Assembly (NCBI GenBank): GCA_902536655.1
Contig: CACAYF010000004.1
Coordinates: forward strand, 48,705-112,704
Reading direction: 5' to 3'
Length of the DNA: 64,000 bases
Source of the DNA: an uncultured Alphaproteobacteria bacterium
GTDB lineage: Bacteria > Pseudomonadota > Alphaproteobacteria > Methylaequorales > Methylaequoraceae
Positions within the stretch are counted from its first letter, which is position 1; every line of letters starts with the position of its first letter. The notes under the pieces were generated by a model. That model saw only the letters and a program-made list of their open reading frames with translations. It searched no databases and was not told where the DNA came from. Below are positions 1 to 9,019 of this stretch, piece by piece. The translations under genes and the position numbers were made by a program.

Positions 1-740
1 ATTTTTGAATCTAAAAGTGATTTTGGCACCTCCTTTTTAATAATCTTCAAAGCTAGACCCTCAGCTAGAGCAGTTTTTCCAACACCTGGGTCTCCAACAA
101 ATATAGGATTGTTTTTATTTCTTCTTGCAAGGACATGGATCGTTCTATTTATTTCGCTTTCTCTACCAATGATTGGATCAATCTTACCTGATGAGGCTTT
201 TTTGTTTAAATCTACACAAAACTTTTCAATAATTTCGTTTGTTTTTTTTTTTTGATTGTCCTCTGGATAGTCATTCAACATCTGATCAAAATCATCCTTT
301 TCATTTTCTTTCTCGATGCCATGTGATAAATAATTAACTACATCTAACCTATTTAAATTTTCTTGTTGTAGAAAATACACAGCATGAGACTCTCTTTCAC
401 TAAATATTGCAACTAACACATTTGCTGCATTAGCTTCTTCTTTACCAGAGGATTGAACATGGATAACTGCCCTTTGTATAACTCTTTGGAAGCCTAATGT
501 AGGCTTAACTTCGTTTTCTGAGGAATCATTGATTAAATCTCTAAGATTGTCTTCTACAAACTTTTCTAGTTTGTTTCTTAATTTATCTTTGTCAATAACA
601 CATGCATCTAAAACTTTTATTACATCATTGTCATCAAGCATAGAGAAAAGCAAATGTTCAAGCGTCATATACTGATGTTTGAAGGATTTTGCATATTTTT
701 GTGTTCTTTGCAGAGTTTTTTCTAATTCATCAGAAATCAT
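1..740 (-). CDS. clpA: ATP-dependent Clp protease ATP-binding subunit ClpA, N-terminal part (runs off the window)
   Basis: AAA+ unfoldase that feeds substrates to ClpP in the cytoplasm. About 246 N-terminal residues are visible; the gene continues beyond base 1. The reading starts MISDELEKTL and holds the Clp N-domain (about residues 1-145, with YMTLEHLLFSMLDD), an acidic linker, then the start of the first AAA+ module with GRESEINR and a Walker A motif GDPGVGKTAL near residue 215. The start codon overlaps the clpS stop (TAATG), so the two are co-translated, the usual clpS-clpA arrangement in proteobacteria. Nothing is odd in the part seen. The identification is firm; only the C-terminal half is unseen. 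Confidence 0.95.
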   Translation of the reverse strand, partial: MISDELEKTLQRTQKYAKSFKHQYMTLEHLLFSMLDDNDVIKVLDACVIDKDKLRNKLEKFVEDNLRDLINDSSENEVKPTLGFQRVIQRAVIHVQSSGKEEANAANVLVAIFSERESHAVYFLQQENLNRLDVVNYLSHGIEKENEKDDFDQMLNDYPEDNQKKKTNEIIEKFCVDLNKKASSGKIDPIIGRESEINRTIHVLARRNKNNPIFVGDPGVGKTALAEGLALKIIKKEVPKSLLDSK

Positions 741-1054
741 TAATCTAACTCCATAATACATTTTAGGGGATGTTGATCACTTTGTGCCATTCTTAAAACG
801 GTAGCTACTTTCGTTTCAGCAATTTCTTTCGTAAAAATACCACATATACCAGAGCCTTTTTTGTGAACCATAAGCATTATATTTACAGCTTCATCTTCGC
901 TCTTCTTAAAAACTATACGTAACAAATTTACCACATATTCCATTGGAGTATAATCGTCATTTAATAAAATAACTTTATACAACTTTGGTTTTTGAACCTC
1001 AATTTTTTCTTTTGTTGCTATTCCGGTTGAAATTGTTTTATTTTCGTCGGTCAT
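740..1054 (-). CDS. clpS: ClpS adaptor protein
   Basis: Adaptor that binds the ClpA N-domain and delivers N-end-rule substrates to ClpAP. The protein is 104 residues, normal for the family. After a poorly conserved N-terminal tail of about 20 residues comes the ClpS core: YKVILLNDDYTPMEYVV, a helix with many small hydrophobics, VHKKGSGICGIFTKEIAETK and a C-terminal HPLKCIMELD. The DDYTPMEYV segment forms the pocket that recognises N-degrons. Its stop overlaps the clpA start by one base. No odd features. Confidence 0.96.
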   Translation of the reverse strand: MTDENKTISTGIATKEKIEVQKPKLYKVILLNDDYTPMEYVVNLLRIVFKKSEDEAVNIMLMVHKKGSGICGIFTKEIAETKVATVLRMAQSDQHPLKCIMELD

Positions 1055-1098
1055 AATTTAAAAATATTTTCATATTTAATAAATTAGAAAAATATTTT

Positions 1099-2484
1099 TT
1101 AATTTTCAACTACTATTTTTTGAGAAATTTTATTATCAAATTCATTTATAGCTTCCTTTACCTGTAACAACTGATTTTTTAATCCAACTTTACTAATTGA
1201 TTCACATCTCAAGACAATACAGGGCTGCGTATTTGAAGCTCTAAGCAACCACCAACCATCTTGTGATTGTACTCTTATTCCGTCAATATTAACTATTTTT
1301 TTATTTAATTTTTTTTGACTTTTAGAAATATTATCTATCAATGTGAACTTCTTACCATCTTCGCAATCTATTCTGATTTCAGGAGTGTTAAATACCTTTG
1401 GAATGTTATCTACATGGTCAGAAAGTTTTTTATTAGAGTTTGAAATAATGTTGATAAGTTGAATGGCAGCATATAATGCATCATCAAACCCATAGTTTGA
1501 TTTAAAAAAAATATGACCACTCATTTCTCCTGCTAAATCTGCATCATGTTTTTTCATATTTATTTTTACATGACTATGACCTGTTTGAGAAATAATAGGT
1601 TTTCCACCTAAATTTTCTATTTCGTCAAATAGAACCTGACTGCATTTCACATCTCCAATAATTGTAGAATTTTTTTTAATCAGACTTTTGGAGAGAATTA
1701 ACAGTAAAATATCACCTGCAATAATTCTTCCTTTATCATCAATTACTCCGATTCTATCTCCATCACCGTCAAAAGCTATTCCAAAGTCAAAATTATTTTT
1801 TTTTATTTCTGCGATACATTGAACAAGGTTTTCTGGATCAGATGGATCTGGGTGATGATTTGGAAAGTTCCCGTCAATTTCTTTAAATAAAAGTTTCTGT
1901 TGCCCTCTAATCTTTCCTGCAATTTCTTCCATGATTTTACCGGCTGAACCATTACCTGAATCCCAGACTATGTTAAGTTTTTTACCTTGAGAAAAATTAT
2001 TAAAAATATTTTTTAAATATTCTGATTCAAAATTAACCTTCTTTTTTTTTCCTGTATTCTTTTCAAGTAAAAAGTTTTGCGCCCTTTTCTTCAAATTTAT
2101 CAAATCTTCACCGTAAAATGGAAGACCATCTAAGATAAATTTAAATCCATTGTAATTCTTTGGGTTATGAGACCCAGTAACCATCACACCACCTCTCGAA
2201 TTATTTGAGATGGTAGAAAAATATAATAATGGGGTTGGAACTAAACCTATTTCACAAACATCTGCCCCAGACTCCAGTATTCCTTCAATTAAAGAATCCT
2301 TCAGTGGTTCTGAGGATTTTCTTCCATCGTATCCCACATTGATTTTTTTATTCTTTCCAACCTCTAAACCAAATAATTGTCCAATTACCTTTGCATCTTT
2401 TTCGAAAAGTGTTTTGTTAAAAATGCCTCTGATATCGTAAGAGCGAATTATCGAATCATCAAAAAAGTGTTTAATAGTTGTCAT
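1099..2484 (-). CDS. Phosphomannomutase/phosphoglucomutase (AlgC/ManB type)
   Basis: Alpha-D-phosphohexomutase interconverting sugar 1- and 6-phosphates through a phosphoserine, supplying glucose-1-P or mannose-1-P for cell-surface polysaccharides. 461 residues, usual length. The phosphoserine loop TGSHNP is at residues 103-108, the Mg-binding loop DGDGDR at 239-244, the sugar-specificity motif GEMSGH at 319-324 and the phosphate-binding loop RASNTQP near 420. GEMSGH fits the PMM/PGM subgroup; glmM at 44226-45557 is a separate paralogue. Its start shares one base with the ugd stop, and ugd overlaps galU, so the three form one sugar-nucleotide operon read galU-ugd-mutase. Whether mannose or glucose is the main substrate cannot be told from sequence. 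Confidence 0.93.
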   Translation of the reverse strand: MTTIKHFFDDSIIRSYDIRGIFNKTLFEKDAKVIGQLFGLEVGKNKKINVGYDGRKSSEPLKDSLIEGILESGADVCEIGLVPTPLLYFSTISNNSRGGVMVTGSHNPKNYNGFKFILDGLPFYGEDLINLKKRAQNFLLEKNTGKKKKVNFESEYLKNIFNNFSQGKKLNIVWDSGNGSAGKIMEEIAGKIRGQQKLLFKEIDGNFPNHHPDPSDPENLVQCIAEIKKNNFDFGIAFDGDGDRIGVIDDKGRIIAGDILLLILSKSLIKKNSTIIGDVKCSQVLFDEIENLGGKPIISQTGHSHVKINMKKHDADLAGEMSGHIFFKSNYGFDDALYAAIQLINIISNSNKKLSDHVDNIPKVFNTPEIRIDCEDGKKFTLIDNISKSQKKLNKKIVNIDGIRVQSQDGWWLLRASNTQPCIVLRCESISKVGLKNQLLQVKEAINEFDNKISQKIVVEN

Positions 2485-3803
2485 TATAAAGCTCTTCCGA
2501 CTGAGTAATATTCAAAACCATTTTCTTTGATCTCTGTTGGATTATAAATATTCCTTAAGTCAACTATTACATTTCTTTTCAAAAGTTTTTTTAGTTTTTT
2601 GAGATCTAAAGCTCTAAATTCGTTCCACTCTGTGAGAATTACTAATACGTCAGCATTTAATGCTGCCTCATATGCATTCTTACACCAAATAATTTTAGAC
2701 TTATATTTTATCAAACTCTTTTTTGCTTCCTCCATACCCTCTGGATCAAAAACTCTTACCTCATAGTTTTGTTTTATTAATGCAGGTATTAGATCTAGAC
2801 TTGGGCTATCTCTCATATCATCTGTATTGGGCTTAAAAGTTAAACCAAGTACTGAGATTTTCTTTTTTGTTTTATCTCGAGGGAGTATTTTAGTGATCCT
2901 TTTGTGGATTGATCTTTTTCTTTTTTTATTACTTTCAACAACATGTTCAATTAATGTTAATGGAGATTTGTAGTCTTGCGCAGTTTTAACTAATGCAAGA
3001 GTATCTTTAGGGAAACAAGAGCCACCATAACCTGGACCAGGATGAAGAAATTTTTTACCTATTCTACCGTCTAATCCAATACCTGTGGAAACATCACTGA
3101 TATTGGCTCCTACTTTTTCACACAAATCAGCAATTTCATTAATAAAGGTAATTTTAGTAGCCAAAAAAGAATTCGCTGCATATTTAATTAGTTCAGCTGT
3201 TTCTCTTTTTGTAAACAAAATAGGTGTTTCTAAAAGATATAAAGGTCTATAAAGTTCCTTAAGGATATCTTGTGCTTTTTTGGTTTCGCAACCTATAACA
3301 ACTCTATCGGGGCGCATGAAATCATTAATTGCAGATCCCTCTCTTAGAAATTCTGGGTTTGATGCCACATCAAATTCTAGCTTAGGTTTAATTTTTTTTA
3401 TTATATCAAAAACTTTTTTTCCAGTTCCAATCGGCACAGTTGATTTATTTACAACTACTGCATATTTATTCAAATTTTTTGCAATATCCTTCGCAGCAGA
3501 ATAAACATAACTTAAATCTGCATGCCCATCACCTCTTCTTGATGGAGTTCCGACAGCTATAAAAACAGCCTCCGAATCTCTCAACGATTCAGACAAGCTT
3601 GTCTTAAAAAATAATCTTTTCTCCTTTAAATTTTTTTTAACCAGATCTTTTAATCCTGGTTCAAATATTGGAATAATCCCTTTCTTTAACTTTTTAATTT
3701 TTTCTTTGTTATTATCGACGCAAACAACAGTGACTCCAAACTCAGCAAAACAAGTTCCAGAGACTAAGCCAACATAACCTGTACCGACTACTGTTATTTT
3801 CAT
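2484..3803 (-). CDS. ugd: UDP-glucose 6-dehydrogenase
   Basis: Oxidises UDP-glucose twice with NAD+ to UDP-glucuronate, a precursor of acidic exopolysaccharide and lipopolysaccharide sugars. 439 residues. The N-terminal Rossmann motif GTGYVG is at 7-12, the central substrate region has ETAELIKYAANSFLATKI near 201-218, and the catalytic cysteine is C263 in GPGYGGSCFPKD. The C-terminal UDP-binding domain has GLTFKPNTDDMRDSPS. It lies between galU, which makes the substrate UDP-glucose (ATGA overlap), and the phosphohexomutase. All expected catalytic residues are visible. Confidence 0.95.
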   Translation of the reverse strand: MKITVVGTGYVGLVSGTCFAEFGVTVVCVDNNKEKIKKLKKGIIPIFEPGLKDLVKKNLKEKRLFFKTSLSESLRDSEAVFIAVGTPSRRGDGHADLSYVYSAAKDIAKNLNKYAVVVNKSTVPIGTGKKVFDIIKKIKPKLEFDVASNPEFLREGSAINDFMRPDRVVIGCETKKAQDILKELYRPLYLLETPILFTKRETAELIKYAANSFLATKITFINEIADLCEKVGANISDVSTGIGLDGRIGKKFLHPGPGYGGSCFPKDTLALVKTAQDYKSPLTLIEHVVESNKKRKRSIHKRITKILPRDKTKKKISVLGLTFKPNTDDMRDSPSLDLIPALIKQNYEVRVFDPEGMEEAKKSLIKYKSKIIWCKNAYEAALNADVLVILTEWNEFRALDLKKLKKLLKRNVIVDLRNIYNPTEIKENGFEYYSVGRAL

Positions 3804-4669
3804 ATTTTTCTCAATAAATTTCTTAGATTTTTACTAATATTTTTATCTTTCAATCCGAAATTAACGTTAGCTTCAATAAAACCTAACTTGTTCCCACAAT
3901 CATACCTATTTCCATCAAATTCCAAACCATATAAACCCGGTTTCTCAATCAAAGAAATCAAACTATCGGTAAGTTGAATTTCATTTCCATGACCTTTTTT
4001 CTGTTTTTCAAGAAGGTCAAAAACTTTGTAGTTCAAAATATATCTTCCAACAACAGTAAGATTTGAAGGTGCTTTTGATGGATGTGGTTTTTCGATAAGA
4101 TTTTTTATTTGATAATAGTTATCTTTTTTTTTTTGGAAATCAATTACACCGTATTTAAATACTTCTTTCTTTGGAACTTTCTCTAAAGCTAAAACTGAAC
4201 CTCCTGAGGTTTTTTCATGAATTTTTAGCATTTGTGCTATAACAGGCTTTTTTGAGAGAATAATGTCATCAGGTAACATCACAACAAAATTTTCATTTTT
4301 CTCAATGAATCTTTTTGCACACCATACAGCATGTCCAAGCCCTTTAGGCTCATCTTGAATAACGTAAGTGAATTTTCCGAGCCCACTTTGGCTTTGAATC
4401 GAAGAAATCTGATTATTCTTTTTTTTTTTTTTTAACAAATTTTCAAGCTCTAATGATCTATTAAAATGTTCAATTATTGAGTTTTTCTTCGAAGAAGTTA
4501 CAAAAATCATTTCTTCAACCCCAGACCTTGATGCCTCGATTACAGCCCATTCTAAAATAGGTCTATCCATGACAATTAACATTTCCTTTGCTAATGTTTT
4601 AGTTGCAGGAAGAAATCGACTTCCCAAACCTGCAATTGGAAAAATAGCTTTTTTTATTTTACTTTGCAT
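3800..4669 (-). CDS. galU: UTP-glucose-1-phosphate uridylyltransferase
   Basis: Makes UDP-glucose from UTP and glucose-1-phosphate. 289 residues, normal for bacterial GalU. The nucleotide-binding signature GLGSRFLPATKTLAKEM covers about 14-30; PKGLGHAVWCAK and VMLPDDIIL follow, with a C-terminal half containing GNEIQLTDSL and YDCGNKLGF. It is first in the galU-ugd-mutase operon and overlaps ugd by four bases. A run of 15 T (4419-4433), read as five lysines, sits inside the gene and should be checked for sequencing or replication slippage; the frame is intact here. Confidence 0.95.
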   Translation of the reverse strand: MQSKIKKAIFPIAGLGSRFLPATKTLAKEMLIVMDRPILEWAVIEASRSGVEEMIFVTSSKKNSIIEHFNRSLELENLLKKKKKNNQISSIQSQSGLGKFTYVIQDEPKGLGHAVWCAKRFIEKNENFVVMLPDDIILSKKPVIAQMLKIHEKTSGGSVLALEKVPKKEVFKYGVIDFQKKKDNYYQIKNLIEKPHPSKAPSNLTVVGRYILNYKVFDLLEKQKKGHGNEIQLTDSLISLIEKPGLYGLEFDGNRYDCGNKLGFIEANVNFGLKDKNISKNLRNLLRKI

Positions 4670-4702
4670 AAGAACTGAAGGTTAAAGAAAAAAAAAAAAA
4701 TC

Positions 4703-5146
4703 TCAACTTAAAAGAGTATCTCTGGCTTTATTAATTTGTTTTGTAATCCATTCTGACCCACCTTTATCAGGATGATTTTTTTTTATTAATTCTTGATACC
4801 TTTTCAAAATCTCATTTTTTGAAGCATTTTGTTTCAAGCCAAGAATTTCATAAGCATCTTCCTTTTTTAATGACTTCGAAGAGTTATTTCTTTTCTTGAA
4901 GAAAAATGTTTGTAGCAAAAAATTGATAAAAACACGCCATCTATATAGAATTAAAAAAACAGCAGGAATTACCGATATAATATTAGGAAATCTTGTCATT
5001 ATTAAAAGAATTATAATGACCAAAATTATAGACAAGATGAATTTTATTTTCTTTTTGAATTTTTCATGGGATTCATGAATAAATTCTAAAAACAATGAAA
5101 GTAAAATTGTTGCTAAAATTATTCCAAAAATAATGTAATATAACAT
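4703..5146 (-). CDS. Membrane-anchored J-domain protein
   Basis: 147-residue protein with two or three hydrophobic segments in its first 75 residues (one at the extreme N-terminus, then a long stretch rich in Ile/Leu/Val) and a C-terminal J-domain of about 50 residues (EDAYEILGLKQNASKNEI onward). The HPD tripeptide that triggers DnaK ATPase is present in KKNHPDKGG. This arrangement, short membrane anchor plus C-terminal J-domain, occurs in a family of alphaproteobacterial DnaJ-like proteins and resembles mitochondrial Pam18/Tim14. It probably recruits DnaK to the inner membrane; the client is unknown. It sits 33 bases upstream of galU on the same strand and 14 bases from a divergent glycosyltransferase gene. 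Confidence 0.8.
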   Translation of the reverse strand: MLYYIIFGIILATILLSLFLEFIHESHEKFKKKIKFILSIILVIIILLIMTRFPNIISVIPAVFLILYRWRVFINFLLQTFFFKKRNNSSKSLKKEDAYEILGLKQNASKNEILKRYQELIKKNHPDKGGSEWITKQINKARDTLLS

Positions 5147-5160
5147 TTTATTACCTAACT

Positions 5161-6285
5161 ATGAGAAAATATAAACTTTTATATTTCGTAAGTGAAGATG
5201 AATATTTTTTGTCCCATAAAATCGATCAAGCTTGCTCAGCGTTAAAAAATAACTTCGAGGTACTTGTAGTTTGTAATTTTACAGACAAGGAAAAAAAAAT
5301 ACAATCTTATGGTTTTAAAACAAAGCACATTGAAATAATTAGAGGATCAATAAATCCTTTAAGAGAATTATTTTGTATCATAAAATTATTTTTGATTATT
5401 ATAAAGTTTAAGCCAGATTTAATTCAAAGTGTTGCTCTAAAACCTATCTTGTACACCTCGATAATATCTAAGGTATTTAGAAAACAAAAAATGATATTTT
5501 GCGTTGTTGGGCTGGGTTACGTTTTTATAAGCAAAAAAATATCATCAAAAATTTTAAAATTTACGTATGTAAGTTTAATAAATATTTTTTTAAAAAAAAT
5601 GAGGGTTCTTTTTATTTTCCAGAATAAAGAAGATAAATTGATTTTTAAAAATAACAAAATTACTAAGTTTGCCAAAACAACTATTATTTATGGTTCTGGA
5701 GTAGATACAGATTTATTTAAAAGTAAAAAAACAAAAAAAATATATGATATAATATTTCATTCAAGGATATTATATGACAAAGGGATTCTGGAATTAATAA
5801 ATGCAATAAAAGAAATAAGAAAAAAAAAAAAAATTTCTGTTTTGATTCTTGGTAATCCAGACATGCAAAATCGAGCATCAGTTAAAGTAAGTATGTTAGA
5901 GCAGTGGCAGAGTGAAAAATTAATTATATGGAAAGGGGAAAAAAAGAATGTTCTACCATATCTTCAAAAATCAAAAATTGCTGTTTTACCCTCTTACAGA
6001 GAAGGACTCCCAAAAAATCTTCTCGAAGCTGCCAGCTGTGAACTCCCCATCATAACAACAGATGTAGTTGGTTGCAAAGAAATATGCCGTAATAATTTTA
6101 ATGGACAATTGGTTCCTGCACAAAATTATATTCACTTATCTAAAGCTATCGAAAACATTCTCAACAACCCTAAACTTTCAAATTTTTACGGTAAAAATGG
6201 TAGAAAGTTAGTTATTGAAAAATTTTCAACCAAGATAATTATAAAAAAATTCCTCGAAGTTTATAATGAGTTTTTATTAGAATAA
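5161..6285 (+). CDS. Glycosyltransferase, GT4 family
   Basis: 374-residue GT-B glycosyltransferase, probably adding a sugar from a nucleotide-sugar donor to a lipid-linked intermediate of a surface polysaccharide. The N-terminal domain starts [16 protein letters not shown], a motif of the WbpU/CapM-like subgroup. The C-terminal domain (from about 195) has the sugar-nucleotide binding pattern with the EX7E element in [17 protein letters not shown] (first Glu near 281). It is divergent from the J-domain and galU-ugd genes, which make UDP-glucose and UDP-glucuronate, so those are candidate donors; this is inference. Its 3' end overlaps the convergent fhs gene by nine bases. Confidence 0.85.
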   Translation: MRKYKLLYFVSEDEYFLSHKIDQACSALKNNFEVLVVCNFTDKEKKIQSYGFKTKHIEIIRGSINPLRELFCIIKLFLIIIKFKPDLIQSVALKPILYTSIISKVFRKQKMIFCVVGLGYVFISKKISSKILKFTYVSLINIFLKKMRVLFIFQNKEDKLIFKNNKITKFAKTTIIYGSGVDTDLFKSKKTKKIYDIIFHSRILYDKGILELINAIKEIRKKKKISVLILGNPDMQNRASVKVSMLEQWQSEKLIIWKGEKKNVLPYLQKSKIAVLPSYREGLPKNLLEAASCELPIITTDVVGCKEICRNNFNGQLVPAQNYIHLSKAIENILNNPKLSNFYGKNGRKLVIEKFSTKIIIKKFLEVYNEFLLE

Positions 6286-7959
6286 ACCTTGAATGTTTCC
6301 ATCAGATCCTATTTTTACTTCGTAAGCAGCAGGTTTCTTAGGCAAACCAGGCATGGTCATTATGTCTCCAGCTATTGCGACGATGAATTCGGCTCCCGCA
6401 GATAACCTGATCTCTCTAATATGAATATCATGATTTTCAGGGGCACATTTATTTTTTGGATCGGTACTAAAGCTATATTGAGTTTTTGCCATGCAGACTG
6501 GAAAATGGTTATAACCTAACTTTGATATTTCGTCTAATTTTTTTAGTGCAGGTTGCGAAAAGGTAACATCTGATGCCCTGTAAATTTCTTTTGATATTTT
6601 CTTTATTTTTTCTTTTACGTCGTCTTCATCATCATAGGTAAATTTTAGTTCTGCCTTTTTATTTTGGATGGTTGAAATAACAGTTTCTGCTAATTTTGAA
6701 GCTCCTTTTCCACCATCTTTCCAATGTTCAGCTAGTATTGCATTAACTCCAAGTTCCTCACACACTTTTTGAACTTTTATAATTTCGTTTTTAGTATCTG
6801 TGGGAAATCTATTTAAAGCTACTACAGTAGGTATTCCAAATTTTGAAAGATTTTCTATGTGTCTTAATAGATTTGGTAGTCCCTTCTCAACAGCTTTTAG
6901 GTTTTCTTCACCAAGATTTTTAGGGTCAACTTCTCCATGAAGTTTGAGAGCCCTTACTGTAGCAACTACAACAGCACATGAAGGTCTCAAACCGGTTTTT
7001 CTGCATTTTATATTTAAAAATTTCTCAGCACCTAAATCGGCTCCAAAACCTGCCTCTGTTACGACATAATCAGAGAGTTTCAAAGCAGTCTTAGTTGCAA
7101 TAACTGTGTTGCATCCATGTGCAATATTTGCAAATGGTCCCCCATGAATAAAAGCAGGATTATTCTCAAGTGTTTGTACTAAATTTGGTTGAAGCGCGTC
7201 CTTGAGCAGTACTGACATTGCGCCATCAGCTTTTATATCTCTGCAAAAAATTGGATCCAGATCTCTTGTGTACCCTATAATAATTTTTCCTAACCTCTCC
7301 TTCAAGTCCTCAAAATCTGTTGCCAAACAGAGTATTGCCATGACTTCAGATGCGACTGTTATATCAAAACCATCTTCCCTTGAGAATCCGTTCGAAATTC
7401 CACCCAAAGAGTTTGTAATTGACCTCAGTGCTCTGTCATTCATGTCTACAACTCTTCTCCAAGCAACTCTCCTGCTGTCAATTTTAGGCTCTAAATTCCA
7501 ATATATATGATTATCAATCATTGCAGAAAGAAGCATATGCGCAGATGTAATTGCATGAAAATCACCAGTAAAGTGTAAATTAATATCCTCCATGGGAACA
7601 ACTTGTGCATATCCACCACCTGCTGCACCACCTTTCATGCCGAAACATGGCCCTAGGCTCGGTTCTCTTAGTGCAACCATGGCTTTTTTACCAATAAAAT
7701 TAAGACCATCAGTAAGTCCAACTGAAGTTGTAGTCTTACCTTCTCCAGCAGTTGTGGGGGTCATCGCAGTAACTAAGATTAATTTTCCGTCATCTTTTTT
7801 ACTAAGTTCACTAATGAAGCCTGAATCAACTTTTGCTTTGAAATGTCCGTATGGAACTAAGTTTTTTTCATCGATAGATAGTCTATTTGAAGCAACCTCA
7901 GAGATTTTTAGTTTTTTTGCTTCTCTCGCAATCTCAAGATCTGTTTTATAATCGCTCAA
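6277..7959 (-). CDS. fhs: Formate-tetrahydrofolate ligase
   Basis: ATP-dependent ligation of formate to tetrahydrofolate, giving 10-formyl-THF for purine synthesis and C1 metabolism. 560 residues, full length. The nucleotide-binding loop [11 protein letters not shown] lies near 68-78; [28 protein letters not shown] and a C-terminal [12 protein letters not shown] are typical signatures. The start is TTG at 7959, supported by an AAGGTG Shine-Dalgarno stretch about six bases upstream; no ATG lies nearby. The 3' end overlaps the convergent glycosyltransferase by nine bases, leaving no room for a terminator between them. Confidence 0.96.
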   Translation of the reverse strand: MSDYKTDLEIAREAKKLKISEVASNRLSIDEKNLVPYGHFKAKVDSGFISELSKKDDGKLILVTAMTPTTAGEGKTTTSVGLTDGLNFIGKKAMVALREPSLGPCFGMKGGAAGGGYAQVVPMEDINLHFTGDFHAITSAHMLLSAMIDNHIYWNLEPKIDSRRVAWRRVVDMNDRALRSITNSLGGISNGFSREDGFDITVASEVMAILCLATDFEDLKERLGKIIIGYTRDLDPIFCRDIKADGAMSVLLKDALQPNLVQTLENNPAFIHGGPFANIAHGCNTVIATKTALKLSDYVVTEAGFGADLGAEKFLNIKCRKTGLRPSCAVVVATVRALKLHGEVDPKNLGEENLKAVEKGLPNLLRHIENLSKFGIPTVVALNRFPTDTKNEIIKVQKVCEELGVNAILAEHWKDGGKGASKLAETVISTIQNKKAELKFTYDDEDDVKEKIKKISKEIYRASDVTFSQPALKKLDEISKLGYNHFPVCMAKTQYSFSTDPKNKCAPENHDIHIREIRLSAGAEFIVAIAGDIMTMPGLPKKPAAYEVKIGSDGNIQGLF

Positions 7960-7978
7960 AATTTCACCTTACAAACAA

Positions 7979-8368
7979 TCAATTAGATTGTTTTGATCTA
8001 CATTTTTTTATATTCAAAATATTTATCATATCATTTTTTATTGATAATTCCTCTAAAAATTTATTTTGTAGTTCATATGCTTCTTTTTCTTTAAAAGCAT
8101 TTTCAATTTTTAGATCAGACTGAAAAGAATGAATAATTTCATGAAGTAAAATTGATTGATTACACGGGTCATTATAATCACTGTTTGAAATAAATATTCC
8201 GTATTCATCTGAGAAAAACGCAATTACTGGACATTTACCTCCACAAACCATTTCCTGGATGACTTTTGGTTCTACAACATTGATTGGAAAATCAAATTTA
8301 CTAGTATCATAATTTGTGTTAATTGAAATCCATTGTAATAAAATATTAATTAAATTTGAAAGTGTCAT
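7979..8368 (-). CDS. Small putative metallopeptidase with HExxH motif (paralogue of 33545-34000)
   Basis: 129 residues, family not firmly recognised. It has HEIIH at 76-80 and an EKEAYELQNKFL helix (94-105) whose Glu could be the third zinc ligand, as in gluzincin peptidases. Three cysteines lie before the motif: C42 and C46 in VCGGKCPV and C69 in NDPCNQS. No clear signal peptide; the N-terminus (LINILLQWISINT) aligns with the start of the paralogue, so it is part of the domain. Role unknown: a zinc-binding fold is likely, proteolysis is not shown. It is divergent from pyrE with only 12 bases between the start codons, and 19 bases upstream of fhs on the same strand. Confidence 0.7.
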   Translation of the reverse strand: MTLSNLINILLQWISINTNYDTSKFDFPINVVEPKVIQEMVCGGKCPVIAFFSDEYGIFISNSDYNDPCNQSILLHEIIHSFQSDLKIENAFKEKEAYELQNKFLEELSIKNDMINILNIKKCRSKQSN

Positions 8369-8380
8369 AAATTCTATAAC

Positions 8381-9019
8381 ATGGTTAAAAATGTATCTGA
8401 CATAGCTGCTGAAATTCTTATTGACTTAAAATGTATTAACTTTAGTCCAAAAAAACAATTTAAATTGACATCTGGTAAAAAAAGTCCTGTATATTGTGAT
8501 TGTAGACGCATAATTTCGTTTCCTAAAGAAAGAAAAAAGTTAATTAATCTTGGTATATCCAAATTAAAAAAAAAATCAAAGTTTAATAAGATTTCAAATA
8601 TTGCAGGTGGTGAATCTGCTGGTATTCCATTTGCTGCATTTATTGCACAAAAACTTAATTTACCAATGACCTATATAAGAAAAGAAAAAAAAAAGTTTGG
8701 GAAAAGTTCACAGATTGAAGGTTTGTTGAATAAAGAAGATAATGTTCTTTTAGCTGAGGATTTAATGACTGATGGTGGAAGCAAGCTTAGATTCTTAGAT
8801 GCAATTCATAAATTAGGAGCAAATATTAGCGGCATATTTGTCATCTTCAACTACGGAATAATCAAAGATTATTATATATTTAAGAAAAAAAAGATCGAGG
8901 TTATTTTTCTTACTGAATGGAGTAATGTTCTAAACGTAGCACTTAGGAAAAAACTGCTAACAAATGAAGAAGTAGGTATTATCAATTCATTTCTTGAAAA
9001 ATTGAAAGTTAAAAGTTAG
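8381..9019 (+). CDS. pyrE: Orotate phosphoribosyltransferase
   Basis: Converts orotate and PRPP to orotidine 5'-phosphate in pyrimidine synthesis. 212 residues. N-terminal FKLTSGKKSPVYCDCRR (orotate/PRPP contact), then GGESAGIPFAAFIA and the PRPP loop VLLAEDLMTDGGSK near 125-138 are clear. KEKKKFG preceding GKSSQIEG is the catalytic flexible loop. The gene runs convergently into thiG with an 11-base overlap. The start ATG at 8381 is 12 bases from the divergent HExxH gene, so its promoter must lie within that gene's 5' region. Confidence 0.92.
   Translation: MVKNVSDIAAEILIDLKCINFSPKKQFKLTSGKKSPVYCDCRRIISFPKERKKLINLGISKLKKKSKFNKISNIAGGESAGIPFAAFIAQKLNLPMTYIRKEKKKFGKSSQIEGLLNKEDNVLLAEDLMTDGGSKLRFLDAIHKLGANISGIFVIFNYGIIKDYYIFKKKKIEVIFLTEWSNVLNVALRKKLLTNEEVGIINSFLEKLKVKS

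Noticed and set aside
7592..7951. 119-codon frame on the plus strand inside fhs
   Set aside because: It is antisense to a clear fhs reading frame and has the Pro/Ser-rich composition typical of reversed coding sequence; no family resemblance.
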